A DNA stretch of 64,000 nucleotides from JAVBKU01 sp031553875 (GCA_031553875.1 JAVBKU010000024.1:9679-73678); one strand, 5' to 3'; positions 44,504 to 55,600 are shown, counted from the first letter of the stretch. Made by a program: numbers and translations. Notes: generated from the letters alone by a model not told the origin.

Positions 44504-47500
44504 CTAATTTTTCTCTTCCTCCCTTTCAGCTTTTTTCTTCTCTTTTTCTGCCTCTTTCGCCTTCTTGGCCTCTTCCCTTGCGGCCTTCTTTTCCGGGCTG
44601 CGCTTCAGTTTGGCCGCGCGTTCCTTGAACTTGCGCACTATGTCTTTCACGGTATTGAAATCCTCGTGGTAGTATATACCTATGCCGCTCTCCTGCAAAC
44701 CCTGGTTCTCATCGAAACGGTCGACGGTACGGGTGAAGGCCTTGGCTTTGAAGTGCCCCTCCTGGTCGAGCATCCATGTGAGGTAGAAGTCGCCCGTGAG
44801 GTTGTTGGCCCTTTGGTTGACGGCGTTGAGGTTGTTCCCCGAATCGTAGCTGCCCTCGCCCTCGAGCACCAGCTTGTTCTTTATAAGCTCGGCCGAGAAT
44901 TCAAAGCCGAATTCGTCGGAGGAGGTGTCGCTCTTGGGCCTGTAGCGCGGCACGAGGCTGAACTTGTCGGTCGAGAGCCAGTTGCTGAGCTGGTTGGTGA
45001 GGAACTCGATGCCCGTCACCGCCCCGCCCGTGGCGCCGATGTTCATATTCTGGCTGGTGCCGGGGCTTTCGGAGTAGAAGCTGTTGATGGCGAGCAGCCA
45101 GATGAACTGCGTGGCCATCATCTCCTGCGTGTTCATGGCGTTGTTCACCAGGCTCTGGGTTTCGGGGTCGACGCCCGGCACCACCACGTTGAACGTGATA
45201 GTGGGCTGCAGCAGGCGGTCGCCCAAGTGTATCTCGCAATCCACCGGCACGCGGCGGTTGAAGTTCTCGTCGCCGCTGCCCAGAAGCGGGGCCAGCGAAG
45301 CGCGGAGCTTGTACACGGCCGTGATGTCGAGGATGGCGTTCACCGGGTCGCCGGTCCACTTTATCGTGCCGCCGGGGTTTATGATAAAGCGCTTGTTGAT
45401 GATATTCCTGAGCGTGAACAGGTAGCTTCCCTCGGTGATCTCATAGTCGCCGTAGATGGTGAAGTCGTTGTTGCGCGGGTTGACCCTCATGTTGATGGTG
45501 CCGTTGCCCGAGCCCTTGATGATATCGCCCACCGTGGGGTCGATCACAAGCTGCATTTCGGCGTTGGGCCTCACGTTCACGGTCATATCCATGTCGAGTC
45601 CCCCGCCCTCGGCCTTCTTGCGGCGGGCGCGCTTGCTCACGAAGGCTTCCTTGCGAGCGGCCACCTCGTCCTCGGCCACCTTGGCCTCTTCCTTGGCCGA
45701 GTAGAACTGTATGAAGTCGGTCGAGGCTACGCTCTTATTGGTGTTCAGGGGCATGAAGAAGGCCGAATTGTCGTCGGTCGAAGCAACTATATTCATCTTC
45801 ACGCCGCTTTTGTCGCCCTTTATGGTAGCCGAGCCGCTGGCGTAAATGGTGCCGTAGAATTGGTTGTTATCCTTGAGCGTGGTGTTGAGCACCATACAGT
45901 TTTCGGGAGCTATACGGATGTCGTAAACTATGTTGGAGAGGTGGTTTAGGTCGACAGACATGTCGAGGCGAGCCCTGCCCTTGGCGGGATCGCGCAGGGG
46001 GGTGTTCTTCATCGAAAGCACGTTATTCTCCACGTTTATCACCCCGCCGCTCATCGTGTAGCGCACGTTGGTGTAGTCGACCGTCGAGGCGAACGCCGGG
46101 ATTTCGATCTTGCCGCTGAGCTTGGGCGCGCCCTGCTGTCCCACGATCCTTATCTTGGCGTCGGCATGGCCCTCTGTTTCGCGCATCACGCTTCCCAGGA
46201 GCGGATCGAGCAGCGACAACTGCACGTTCTTGAGTTCCACGTCGGCCCTGTAACGCTTGTCTGATGGGCGATACATTCCCCTTAACACCGTGTCGCGGCT
46301 CTCCTTGTTGAGTATGGTGAAGCGGGCGTGCTTGGAGAGGTAGTCCCAGCGGCTATCGAAGACGGTGGAGGGCACCTTTATGTCGTTCACCTTGAGGCTG
46401 TCGACGGTTATCTCCGACACCAGCATGCTTTCGCCGAAAGCCGCCGAGAGATTGGCATAGCCGTTGGTGAGGCCGCTTATGGAGTAGCCCTGGCGGTCGG
46501 TGATCTGCGACAGGGGGGTGAGGTCGAAGTTGCGCAGCCGCACATGGAGCGTATCCTCGCGCTTTGACGAGGCCACGCCGTCGATCTCCAGCGCCTGTTC
46601 CTCGTTGGCTATGCGGAAACGGCGTACGGAGACCTTGGTGGAGTCGTACACTATGTCGCGCGCCATGATGCGCCATACCTGTTTGCCGGTCCTGATGGCC
46701 GACGAGTTGATGTTGATCTTGACCTGCGGGATACCGCTCACGGGGTCGTGGCCGAATTCGGACAGGGTATTCAGCAGGGCACCGGTGCTGTCGGCGTGGT
46801 TGTTGTAGCTGGTGGAGAGCCTCAGACGGTTGTCCTTCGCGCCCCCGATTATCGAGAAATCGGGCAGATAGAAGCCTTTCACGAAGAGGTCCTCGGCGCC
46901 CACGAACAGCGATATGGAGTCGGACTGGTTGCGTCCCAGCACGTTGAGATTGGTGACGAAGAATCCGCCCCGCTCGATATAGTCGGCCCTAAGCGACAGC
47001 GAGAAAAGATCGCTTTCGGGGTTGAACATAAAAGCCAGGTTGGTCCCCTGCGCCAGCTCCAGCCCCGGCAGGAAGATACCCGCCACCCTGTTGGCCTCCT
47101 TAACGTTGAGGTTGATGATGTAGTAGTCATCCATATCCGCTGCGCCCTTACGCCCATTGTGCGGGTGCTGTTCGGCGACCCCCTTGGAATTAGCATAAAT
47201 AGAGGGCAGGTACCCCAATAGGGTGTTGTTGAAGTAGGCTATCATCTTGTCGTACGACTGCCGCCCGCGGAAATCCACGTCGGCGAATGACGAGCGCATG
47301 GAAAGCTGCTTGAGGCGCTCGTCGTTCTTGGCGGTGAGTACTATCGCTCCCGTACGTACGGAGTCAAGATGGTTGACGTACACGAGGCTGTCTATTTCCA
47401 CCTTGCCGTTGAGCCTGTCTATGTCCACGCCCGAGCCGTTGGCTACAATATTACACGAGAGCGTCGAGATGGAGTCGCGGCGATTGAAGTTGAGTTTTTT

Positions 47501-49075
47501 CAGGTCGGCCTGGGCCAGATGCAGGTCGAAGTTGTACTTGGGGATGGAGTCGTTGAAATCCAGCAGGCCGTCGAAATCGAAATGTATGTTGGAGTCGGCG
47601 GAGCCTATATAGCCGTTAAAGAGCTTGTCACGGAAGTCGCCCCGGATGGTTATGCCGCCATAGTCGTAACCGTTGAACTGCAGTTGCCTGACCTCCGCTT
47701 CGGTCGAGAAGTTAACATTGCCGCCGCCCATGGATCCCTTGACATCGGCCTCGGCGGTAAGTTTTCCGAGTTTTTCCGCGTCTAACAGCTTGCCGAGATC
47801 GAGCCCGCGCACGTTCACCCTGCCGTCGAAGCCCGCCTTGTTGTCATTCAGCGGCTTGAAGTTGACGTTCAGATCGGCGTCGCCCACGTTGCTGGTCAGT
47901 CTGCCGTTTGCCTTGAAGTCGCTGAACAGCCCGTCGAACCGGCCGGAGAAGGTCATCCTGTCGATGTGGCGGAGCATTTCGCTGGCCTTGGGATTTTGCT
48001 TGCGAGTGATGTCGTTAAGTATGTAAGCGATATCGCCGCCGGGGGAGGCGAGGCGCGAAACGTCGAAGTGGAATGTGGTGTTGGGTATGTCGGGAATGCC
48101 GTTTATGGAGAACCTGGCGCCTGAAATTACAGCCTTGCCGCACTCCAGATGGCGCACGGTACCCGTGAGGGCGCTGACTGGTCCGTCGACGGTGAGCGAC
48201 GCGTTGCGGTAGACCATTTTCCAGTCGCGCAGAGTGGGAGCGAACATGGCGATAGTGGCGTAGCTTACGGTGGAATTCGTGGCCTCGGCCTGCAGTACTA
48301 CCTTGTCGATGAAGTATTTATAGTCTTTCCAACTGTCGTAACGGAAGTAGAGGTATGGCATGTCCATCTCCGAGTCGGGAGTGGCGATCTTCAGATTATT
48401 GAAGTACATACCCTTGCCCGATATGGCGAACGTGCCGGATGAGAGCGCCCTCACGTCGAAGCCGCTCTTTTCCCTGAGCGATATCTCGTCGATGGAGAGG
48501 GTCACGCTGTCGCCTTTTATGGCTATGTCGTGGGCGCGGAGGTTAAATCCATTCACGTCCACGTCATCGAAGTTGACTCCGTATTCACGTTCCCTGGGTT
48601 CGTATTTGCGGGCGCGGAAGTTCATGTCGCTCACGGTTACGCTTCTGGCCGAGAGCATAAAGGGGCGCTTGGCGGGTTTCTTCTCCTTCTTTTTCAGTTT
48701 GGAGAACAGTTGCGTGAGATTGGAGCGGCCGGTGCTGTCGTGGGTGAGGTAGAAGCGGGGCGATTCGAGGGACACTTCGCCCAGCGATATCTTGCCGTTG
48801 ATGAAATTTATGTTGGAGAGCGATGCGGCCACGCCTTCAGCGGCGAAGAGGGTATCACCCTTCAGGTCCTGTAGATATACGCCACCGAGGGCCACGCGGC
48901 TGAAAAGGCGTATGCGCACGTCGCGCACCGATACGGTCGTTTCGAGCTTGTCGCTGAGGAATCCGGTGGTCTTGTCGACGGCGAATTTCTGTACGCCGGG
49001 GATACTCAATAACAGCGACAGGGCAAGGGGCAAAATAAATGCGGCCAATATCAGGAACGATATCGACGATAGCAT
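44504..49075 (-). CDS. tamB: TamB-like inner-membrane-anchored translocation/lipid transport protein (DUF490)
   Basis: 1523 aa. An N-terminal transmembrane helix (MLSSISFLILAAFILPLAL) is followed by a very long periplasmic beta-taco/beta-groove region, and the C-terminal 300 residues are the TamB/DUF490 domain (GSYLFTLRNIINKRFIINPGGTIKW in part, FNVVVPGVDPETQS, MNIGATGGAVTGIEFLTNQL region). The last 60 residues are highly charged and probably coiled. It bridges inner and outer membranes and takes part in phospholipid transport or barrel assembly. The ATG at 49075 is preferred; GTG at 49105 would also fit, but 49174 lies before the promoter box. Confidence 0.88.
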   Translation of the reverse strand: MLSSISFLILAAFILPLALSLLLSIPGVQKFAVDKTTGFLSDKLETTVSVRDVRIRLFSRVALGGVYLQDLKGDTLFAAEGVAASLSNINFINGKISLGEVSLESPRFYLTHDSTGRSNLTQLFSKLKKKEKKPAKRPFMLSARSVTVSDMNFRARKYEPREREYGVNFDDVDVNGFNLRAHDIAIKGDSVTLSIDEISLREKSGFDVRALSSGTFAISGKGMYFNNLKIATPDSEMDMPYLYFRYDSWKDYKYFIDKVVLQAEATNSTVSYATIAMFAPTLRDWKMVYRNASLTVDGPVSALTGTVRHLECGKAVISGARFSINGIPDIPNTTFHFDVSRLASPGGDIAYILNDITRKQNPKASEMLRHIDRMTFSGRFDGLFSDFKANGRLTSNVGDADLNVNFKPLNDNKAGFDGRVNVRGLDLGKLLDAEKLGKLTAEADVKGSMGGGNVNFSTEAEVRQLQFNGYDYGGITIRGDFRDKLFNGYIGSADSNIHFDFDGLLDFNDSIPKYNFDLHLAQADLKKLNFNRRDSISTLSCNIVANGSGVDIDRLNGKVEIDSLVYVNHLDSVRTGAIVLTAKNDERLKQLSMRSSFADVDFRGRQSYDKMIAYFNNTLLGYLPSIYANSKGVAEQHPHNGRKGAADMDDYYIINLNVKEANRVAGIFLPGLELAQGTNLAFMFNPESDLFSLSLRADYIERGGFFVTNLNVLGRNQSDSISLFVGAEDLFVKGFYLPDFSIIGGAKDNRLRLSTSYNNHADSTGALLNTLSEFGHDPVSGIPQVKININSSAIRTGKQVWRIMARDIVYDSTKVSVRRFRIANEEQALEIDGVASSKREDTLHVRLRNFDLTPLSQITDRQGYSISGLTNGYANLSAAFGESMLVSEITVDSLKVNDIKVPSTVFDSRWDYLSKHARFTILNKESRDTVLRGMYRPSDKRYRADVELKNVQLSLLDPLLGSVMRETEGHADAKIRIVGQQGAPKLSGKIEIPAFASTVDYTNVRYTMSGGVINVENNVLSMKNTPLRDPAKGRARLDMSVDLNHLSNIVYDIRIAPENCMVLNTTLKDNNQFYGTIYASGSATIKGDKSGVKMNIVASTDDNSAFFMPLNTNKSVASTDFIQFYSAKEEAKVAEDEVAARKEAFVSKRARRKKAEGGGLDMDMTVNVRPNAEMQLVIDPTVGDIIKGSGNGTINMRVNPRNNDFTIYGDYEITEGSYLFTLRNIINKRFIINPGGTIKWTGDPVNAILDITAVYKLRASLAPLLGSGDENFNRRVPVDCEIHLGDRLLQPTITFNVVVPGVDPETQSLVNNAMNTQEMMATQFIWLLAINSFYSESPGTSQNMNIGATGGAVTGIEFLTNQLSNWLSTDKFSLVPRYRPKSDTSSDEFGFEFSAELIKNKLVLEGEGSYDSGNNLNAVNQRANNLTGDFYLTWMLDQEGHFKAKAFTRTVDRFDENQGLQESGIGIYYHEDFNTVKDIVRKFKERAAKLKRSPEKKAAREEAKKAKEAEKEKKKAEREEEKN

Positions 49076-49140
49076 TATTTTTATAACTTTGCCCAGGTAT
49101 CTCACGCGGTGGTGGTTTTTCGTTTTTGCGGCTTTGGCCG

Positions 49141-49148
49141 CAAAGTTA
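49141..49148 (-). promoter_or_regulatory. -7 box of tamB
   Basis: On the minus strand TAACTTTG (TAnnTTTG). A transcript from it would begin near 49134, so the apparent GTG start at 49174 cannot be used; this supports the start at 49075 or 49105. Confidence 0.5.
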
Positions 49149-49232
49149 TGGAAAAAAACAATACCAAATCCCACGACCCGCGTGAATACTCGATAAAAGA
49201 GTCGATTATCCGGCCCTCACGGCCCCAAATTT

Positions 49233-50255
49233 ATGAATATTACCATACTCGGAATAGAATCTTCGTGCGACGACACCTCGGCGGCGGTAATTCGCGACAG
49301 GGTGTTGCTATCGAATGTAATAGCCACGCAGGCCGTGCACCAGAAGTACGGGGGCGTGATCCCCGAACTGGCCTCGCGGGCCCACCAGCAGAACATAATC
49401 CCCGTGGTCGACGCCGCCCTCAAGGATGCGGGCGTGGGTATAGAGGATATCGACGGTATCGCCTTCACGCGCGGACCGGGACTGCTGGGGTCGCTGTTGG
49501 TGGGTGTGTCGTTCGCCAAGGGGTTGTCGCTCGCCCATGACATACCGATGATGGAGGTGAATCATCTCCAGGGCCATATTCTTTCTAACTTTATCGACCT
49601 GCCCGACAGAGAATTGCCTCATCCCTCGTTTCCATTCCTGACGCTTCTGGTATCCGGCGGTCATTCGCAGATAGTGCTGGTGAAGGATTATCTCGACATG
49701 GAGATCGTGGGGACTACCATCGACGACGCCGCGGGCGAAGCCTTCGACAAGTGCGCCAAGGTGATGGGGTTGCCGTATCCCGGTGGGCCGGTGATCGACA
49801 AGCTGGCCGCGCAGGGCGACGCCACGCGCTTCCGCTTCGCAAAGCCTTCAGTGGCTGACTTGGATTACAGTTTCAGCGGATTGAAGACCTCGTTTCTCTA
49901 TTTCCTGCGCGACGAGATGGCTGAAAACGATAAGTTTATAGAGGAGAACCTCGCCGACCTCTGCGCCTCGTTGCAGGGTACGATAATTGATATATTACTG
50001 GCGAAGCTGATAAAGGCGGCCAAGCGGTACGACATTAACGATATCGCCATTGCAGGCGGAGTATCGGCCAATTCGGGCCTGCGCAACGCCGTGAAAGCCG
50101 AGGGCGAAAAGAGGGGGTGGAACGTGTTCCTGCCCGAATTCAAGTTCACCACCGACAACGCCGCGATGATCGCCATAACCGGTTATTTCAAGTACCAGAG
50201 GGGCGAATTCGCCGATATCAGCGTGCCGCCCGTGGCCCGTGCCGCGGACTTGTAG
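49233..50255 (+). CDS. tsaD: tRNA N6-adenosine threonylcarbamoyltransferase
   Basis: 340 aa, complete. It transfers the threonylcarbamoyl group to A37 of tRNAs reading ANN codons. It begins ITILGIESSCDDTSAAVI, has the metal-binding HLQGH, LVSGGHSQIVLV, the ATP site SGLKTS, and the C-terminal IAGGVSANSGLR. The usual partners TsaB and TsaE are not in the window. Divergent from tamB; the DUF1573 gene follows 8 bases after the stop and may be co-transcribed. Confidence 0.97.
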   Translation: MNITILGIESSCDDTSAAVIRDRVLLSNVIATQAVHQKYGGVIPELASRAHQQNIIPVVDAALKDAGVGIEDIDGIAFTRGPGLLGSLLVGVSFAKGLSLAHDIPMMEVNHLQGHILSNFIDLPDRELPHPSFPFLTLLVSGGHSQIVLVKDYLDMEIVGTTIDDAAGEAFDKCAKVMGLPYPGGPVIDKLAAQGDATRFRFAKPSVADLDYSFSGLKTSFLYFLRDEMAENDKFIEENLADLCASLQGTIIDILLAKLIKAAKRYDINDIAIAGGVSANSGLRNAVKAEGEKRGWNVFLPEFKFTTDNAAMIAITGYFKYQRGEFADISVPPVARAADL

Positions 50256-50263
50256 TTTTTGTG

Positions 50264-50677
50264 ATGGTTAAATTAGTGAACATATTGAGGCCGTTGCGCC
50301 TTGTGGTTTTGTCTGCCGCGTGTTTGTTCGCGGCGAGCGCCGCCATGGCTCAGCCTTCGATGAAGTTTACCGAAAAGAGCCATAAATTCGGTGAGATCCC
50401 CGCCAAGGGCGGCTCGGTGAGACATACTTTCCGCTTTGTCAACGGTGGCGATGCCCCGCTGGTAGTAAGCAATGCCGAGGTGTCGTGCGTATGTACGAGC
50501 GTGGCGTTTTCGCCCAAGCCCGTGATGCCCGGCGAGGAGGGCGAGATAACCGTGACGTTCGACCCCAAGGGCCGCGAGGGCTCGTTCTACCGCGCCATAA
50601 AGATATGGAATAACACCCCCATGGGCGCTGACGTGGTGATAGTGAGCGGGATGGTGGTGCCGGGGAAGGGAAAATAG
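50264..50677 (+). CDS. Secreted DUF1573 protein
   Basis: 137 aa. Signal peptide MVKLVNILRPLRLVVLSAAC up to about AMA. The DUF1573 domain follows, an immunoglobulin-like ASH/MSP fold: KFTEKSHKFGEIPAKGGSVRHTFRFVN (in part KFGEIPAKGG), DAPLVVSNAEVSCVCT, EGEITVTFDPKGREG. The conserved Cys-Val-Cys pair (SCVCT) is present. Function unknown in Bacteroidetes. The ATG at 50264 starts the signal peptide; a longer frame from 50117 lies inside tsaD. Confidence 0.85.
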   Translation: MVKLVNILRPLRLVVLSAACLFAASAAMAQPSMKFTEKSHKFGEIPAKGGSVRHTFRFVNGGDAPLVVSNAEVSCVCTSVAFSPKPVMPGEEGEITVTFDPKGREGSFYRAIKIWNNTPMGADVVIVSGMVVPGKGK

Positions 50678-50705
50678 TTTGGCGATTTCAAAGAGATTTT
50701 TCTCT

Positions 50706-50928
50706 GTACCTTTTGTGCACACAAAAGGTACCCAAAAAGTGCCGCCTGCGGATATTCACTGACAGGAATCTTCGTACATCCTAAAACGTCGAACTCCTCC
50801 TTTTTAGACAGGCCTATGGCCTGTCTAACAGTCGTTAAACACGGCGTCGTTTTTTAACGGATTCCCTCGGCCCCTGTCCGGGCGTGAATATCGCGCAATT
50901 GGCGGAGAACAGGCACCCGTTGGGCGCC
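50706..50928 (-). repeat. Interspersed structured repeat A, copy 3 (reversed)
   Basis: Read on the minus strand: first hairpin GGCGCCC/GGGTGCC (one G-T pair), left arm CCGCC and GATATTCAC, CAGGGG, AATCCGTTAAAAAACGACG; GACTGTTAG; perfect central hairpin TTAGACAGGCC/GGCCTGTCTAA; AAAAAGGAGGAGTTCG; right arm and tail hairpin GTACCTTTTG / CAAAAGGTAC (50706-50731). It sits between the convergent genes of DUF1573 and MscS. Confidence 0.88.
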
Positions 50929-50938
50929 TTAAAACATA

Positions 50939-50976
50939 GCGGCTGGTGCAATCGCACCGGCCGCTTTAGTTTTATC
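50939..50976 (+). terminator. Terminator after the DUF1573 gene
   Basis: GCGGCTGGTGC and GCACCGGCCGC pair over 10 of 11 positions with loop AATC, followed by TTTAGTTTTA. It could serve both the DUF1573 and the opposite MscS gene, but the plus-strand T-run is better. Confidence 0.65.
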
Positions 50977-50993
50977 TATGAGGTTATAATCTT

Positions 50994-52403
50994 CTAACCC
51001 ATTTCCAGACCCGAAGCGTCTACGTCGTCGAGATCGACAGCAGCAGCTTTGTCCTTATCTGACGATACCTCTTTGGTGGCGGCCATTGTGATCCCGGCTA
51101 CTCCCGCTCCGCCGGCCATACCAGCTGCAAAGTTCGCTCCTGGTGCCCAGGCGCTTCTGGCTGCGGTTTCCATAGGTTCGATAGCCTTCGACTGCGGACG
51201 CTGGTAGAGGTGCAGGCCGAATACGGGAGCCATGGCCACAGCGTGCTCGGTGATCTCAGACACTATCTTTTCGTGGGGATTCCACGACTTTTCCTTCGTG
51301 AAGGCGTATAGCTGCAGCGAGGGACCGTTCTCTCCCAAGGGGAGGTGATTAACCATAGCCCCCTCGAGTATCAGCGGATTTTGCTTCAGACTAGCCTCGA
51401 GGTAGGCGCGGTAAAGCCCGAGGTTGGTGGCGATGCCGCTGCCATTGTAGGAGGAGAATATCCTCATCATATTGTCGGCGAAAGGCTTTACATATTTATT
51501 TTCGGCTATAGTCTCCATCTCTTCCTTGCTGATGACCCTCACGCTTTCCACGTCTATGAGTATGGGGCGCGTGAAACGCCTGCCGGAGCTCTCCTCCATG
51601 CCGCGCCAGTTGACAAAGGGGGCGGATACGAGTGAGTAGATGGGTATTAGGGATATGGTGTTGTCCCAGTTGCGCACCTTCACGTTATTGACATTGATCT
51701 CTATCACAACGCCGTTGGCGGCCCTGGCGGGCACTTCGATCCAGTCGCCCAGGCGTATCATGTCCTGTGCGGAGATCTGTATGGAGGCGATGAAACCGAG
51801 GATCGTATCCTTGAATATGAGCGTACCCACGGCCGCCGAGGCGCCGAGGCCGAGCAGAATGTTGGCTGGACTCTTATCGAAAAGGACGGATACAGAGAGG
51901 ATTATACCTATAACAACAACGAATATCTTGGCTGTTTGCACATAGCCCTTGATCGACTTGCTGCGCCCCGCGGGATTACTCTCGTAGACGTCGTTAATGA
52001 CGTCCATCATGGTGTTGATGATAGCCACCACGTACCACACGATTATCACCTGTACGATTATCTCATTGGCCTTGATAAGGGTGTGAGAGTAGCCCTGGAA
52101 CAGGGTGGTTATGCTGGCCATTACCACCATCGCAGAGAATAGGCCGACGAGCTTGTTGAACAGACGGCGTTTGACCATGAAGTCGTCCCACTTGGTGGCA
52201 CTCTTTCTGGCGATGACGCTTATGACGTTGGCTATCAGGCGGCCTCCCAGAAAGTTGATGAGCCACACCAGCAGGACTATAGCCGCCACGGCGCAGGTGA
52301 AAGTTATAAGGTCGGCAAGGCTCTGGGTCATGCCGTTGGAGATGAGAATATTATCGAGCCGTTGTACGAGCCAGAATTTGGCTGCAGGGAGTGTTTCGTT
52401 CAT
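50994..52403 (-). CDS. MscS-family mechanosensitive channel (YbdG-like)
   Basis: 469 aa inner-membrane channel with five hydrophobic segments before the MscS beta-domain. The pore helix and following signature are LLGLGASAAVGTLIFKDTILGFIASIQISAQDMIRLGDWIEVP (in part LLGLGASAAVGTLIFKD, DMIRLGDWIEVP). A C-terminal cytosolic part and an acidic tail follow. Low-conductance channel for mild osmotic shock is the usual role. The start at 52403 (MNETLPAAKFW) is preferred over 52463, which reads into the divergent secDF promoter region. Confidence 0.88.
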   Translation of the reverse strand: MNETLPAAKFWLVQRLDNILISNGMTQSLADLITFTCAVAAIVLLVWLINFLGGRLIANVISVIARKSATKWDDFMVKRRLFNKLVGLFSAMVVMASITTLFQGYSHTLIKANEIIVQVIIVWYVVAIINTMMDVINDVYESNPAGRSKSIKGYVQTAKIFVVVIGIILSVSVLFDKSPANILLGLGASAAVGTLIFKDTILGFIASIQISAQDMIRLGDWIEVPARAANGVVIEINVNNVKVRNWDNTISLIPIYSLVSAPFVNWRGMEESSGRRFTRPILIDVESVRVISKEEMETIAENKYVKPFADNMMRIFSSYNGSGIATNLGLYRAYLEASLKQNPLILEGAMVNHLPLGENGPSLQLYAFTKEKSWNPHEKIVSEITEHAVAMAPVFGLHLYQRPQSKAIEPMETAARSAWAPGANFAAGMAGGAGVAGITMAATKEVSSDKDKAAAVDLDDVDASGLEMG

Positions 52404-52511
52404 ATTTACAGAGTTGTTGTCGGCACCCGTCCGCAGAGGCGAAAAAGCGAGCGGAAAGGCCATAAGAGTGTCGATGAATGAATTTTAAACTGTTTCTTGC
52501 CCTTTATTATA

Positions 52512-52541
52512 TTGTATTTCGCAAAAAAATATGTAGGTTTG
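52512..52541 (+). promoter_or_regulatory. Consensus promoter of secDF
   Basis: TTG (52512-52514), 19 bases, then TAGGTTTG (TAnnTTTG). The leader would be about 110 bases. A strong match in an AT-rich region between two divergent genes. Confidence 0.7.
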
Positions 52542-52659
52542 CAATCCGAATGCCGATTTTGAGGGTACGCCCCTCGGACGGGTGGCATCACGGAATGGCT
52601 TGCGGGCCTTTATGTAGCGCGAATTCAACGTAACAAAAATATAAAAAAACTTTAACAAA

Positions 52660-55600
52660 ATGCAGAGCAAAGGTGCAATAAGATTTTTGGCAATAGTGCT
52701 GGCTGTCGCTTGCGCGTACCAGTTGTCGTTTACAGTCGTAACGCAGGTCGTGCAGAGTAAGGCCGAGAAGTATGCTGCGGGCGATCCCGCCAAGGAACAG
52801 GCATACCTCGATTCGATCAAGTCGAAGCCGGTGTACAACCTTGGTTTCATCAAGTTCACATACAAGGAGTGTAAGGAAAAGGAGATCAACCTGGGTCTCG
52901 ACCTTCGCGGCGGTATGAACGTGATGCTCGAGATCTCGGTCGAGGACGTCGTTCGCGCCCTGTCTAACGACAGCAAGGACCCCATGTTCAATCAGGCTCT
53001 CGCGCAGGCCAACGCCGACAGCAAGAAGAGCAAGGAAGATTACATCTCGCTGTTTGTCAAGGCCTATGAAAAACTCTCCGACGGCGGCCGCCTGAGCTAC
53101 GTGTTCAACACTCCCGAACTCAGGGAGGTGATCACGCCCAACAGCTCCAACGCCGAAGTGGAGAAGGTGCTCCGCCAGCAGGCCGAGAGCGCCATCGCCA
53201 ACTCGTTCAACGTGTTGCGTAACCGTATCGACCGTTTCGGCGTTACACAGCCCAACATCCAGCGCCTCGAAAACTCGGGCCGCATACTCGTAGAGCTCCC
53301 GGGTGTGAAGGAGCCTGAACGTGTGCGTAAGCTGCTCCAAGGTACCGCCAGCCTCGAATTCTGGCCCACATACGACAACCAGGAGATATATCCCATCCTC
53401 ATCAAGGCCAACGCCGTTATCAAGGAGTTGGGTGTAGCCCCTGTAGATACTACCGCGACAGCCACAGCCGCCCCCGCCGCTTCGGAAAGCGTGGCCCTGC
53501 TCTCACAGTTGGATTCAACGGCGATTGCCACCCCCACTGATGCCGCTAACAAGGCTGAGATCGAGGCGCAGTTCCCGCTGTTCGCCAAGCTGAGCCCCGT
53601 AGCCGATCCTGAGAAGGAGCTTGTGGGCCGCGGACCGGTGATCGGTCGCGCCATGGCTTACGACACAGCCGCTGTGAATTCATACATGAAGATACCGCAG
53701 GTGAAGGCCCTGCTCCCCCGCGATATCAGGCTCATGTGGGGCGTTAAGGCCGTAGATCCCGGTGAAACCATATTCGAACTCTACGCCATCAAGGCCAATA
53801 CCCGCGACGGCAAGGCTCCGCTCGACGGCGGCGTGGTGGTGGAAGCCCGCGAGGAGTACTCGCAGAGGGGCGGTGCCGCTGAGGTATCGATGGTGATGAA
53901 CGGCACCGGCGCCCGCGTGTGGGCCCGCCTCACAGCCGACAACGTGGGTAAGAGCATCGCTATCGTACTCGACGGTTATGTGTACTCGGCTCCCAATGTA
54001 AACCAGGAGATCACCGGCGGACGTTCGTCCATATCCGGTAATTTCACTATAAATGAAGCGAGGGACCTCGCCAACGTGCTCAAGTCGGGTAAACTGCCCG
54101 CTCCCGCGCGTATCATACAGGACACTGTAGTGGGTCCGTCACTGGGGCAGGAGTCTATCGACGCCGGTTTCATGTCGTTCGCCCTGGCGTTCGTGCTGGT
54201 TCTGCTGTATATGATATTCTTCTACAGCACTGCCGGTATGGTGGCCAACTTCGCGCTTCTCACCAACCTGTTCTTCCTGCTGGGTGTGCTCGTGTCGTTC
54301 GGTGCGGTGCTGACCCTCCCGGGTATCGCCGGTATCGTGCTCACGATGGGTATGGCTGTGGATGCCAACGTGCTTATCTACGAGCGCGTGAAAGAAGAGT
54401 TGAGGGCAGGCAAGGGATTGAGCCTCTCGATCGCCGACGGTTTCAAAAATGCCTACTCGGCCATTATCGACAGTAACGTAACATCGCTTATCACAGGGGT
54501 GGTGCTGTTCTTCTTCGGAACAGGTCCCGTACAGGGTTTCGCCACAACATTGATCATAGGTATCCTTACATCGCTCTTCACCTCCATATTTATCACAAGG
54601 CTGGTGTTCGTGTGGATGCTGGGCAAGGGTAAAAATTTCCGCTTCGCCACCAAGATAACCGAGAACTTCATGCAGAATACCAAGTTCGACTTTATCGGCA
54701 AGCGTATGTACAGCTATGCTATTTCCATTATCCTGATACTCGCCTCTGTGATATCACTCAGCACGAGGGGTCTCAACTATGGCGTAGACTTCTCCGGCGG
54801 CCGTACCTTCGTGGTACGCTTCGACCGTAGCGTGACCGCTAACGAAGTGCGTGAAGCCCTCGAAGAAGGCTTCAGCAAGGTGGGTGACGACGCGGCATCT
54901 AAGAGTATCGAAGTGAAACAGTACGGTGACGACAACCAGATGCGTATCGTGACCCAGTACAAGTACGACGATCAGGGCAACGACGCCACAGCCGAAGTCG
55001 AAGGCCTGCTTTACACTTCGCTTCATTCGCTGTTCCAGAAGCCGCTGACCCTTGAGGAATTCTCGACTACCGCGACCAACCCCTTCGGTATCATATCTTC
55101 CGACAAGGTGGGTCCGAGCGTGGCGCACGATATCACTGTCAACTCGTTCATCGCGGTTATATTCAGCCTTATAGCCATCGGTATATATATCATCATCCGA
55201 TTCAAGAGGTGGCAGTGGGGTGCGGGTAGCGTTGTAGCCCTCGCTCACGACTCCTTCCTGACCATCGGTCTCTTCTCGTTGTGCTACGGCTTACTGCCGT
55301 TCAACCTCGAGGTTAACCAGTCGTTCATCGCGGCAATATTGACCATCATCGGCTTCTCGATCAATGACAAGGTGGTGATCTTCGACCGTATCCGCGAGTA
55401 CACTACGCTTTATCCCAAGCGTTCGGTGCGCGACAACATCAACAACGCCATCAACAGCACTCTGGCACGTACGATCAATACCTCTGGTACCACGTTCGTG
55501 ACCCTGCTGGCGATATTCCTCTTCGGTGGCGAGGTGATCCGCGGGTTCGTGTTCGCGATGCTCTTCGGTATCGTGATGGGTACGCTTTCTTCTATCTTCT

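Noticed and set aside
44504..49174. GTG start of tamB at 49174
   Set aside because: A promoter box at 49141-49148 on the minus strand lies downstream of it; residues before the membrane helix look non-coding.
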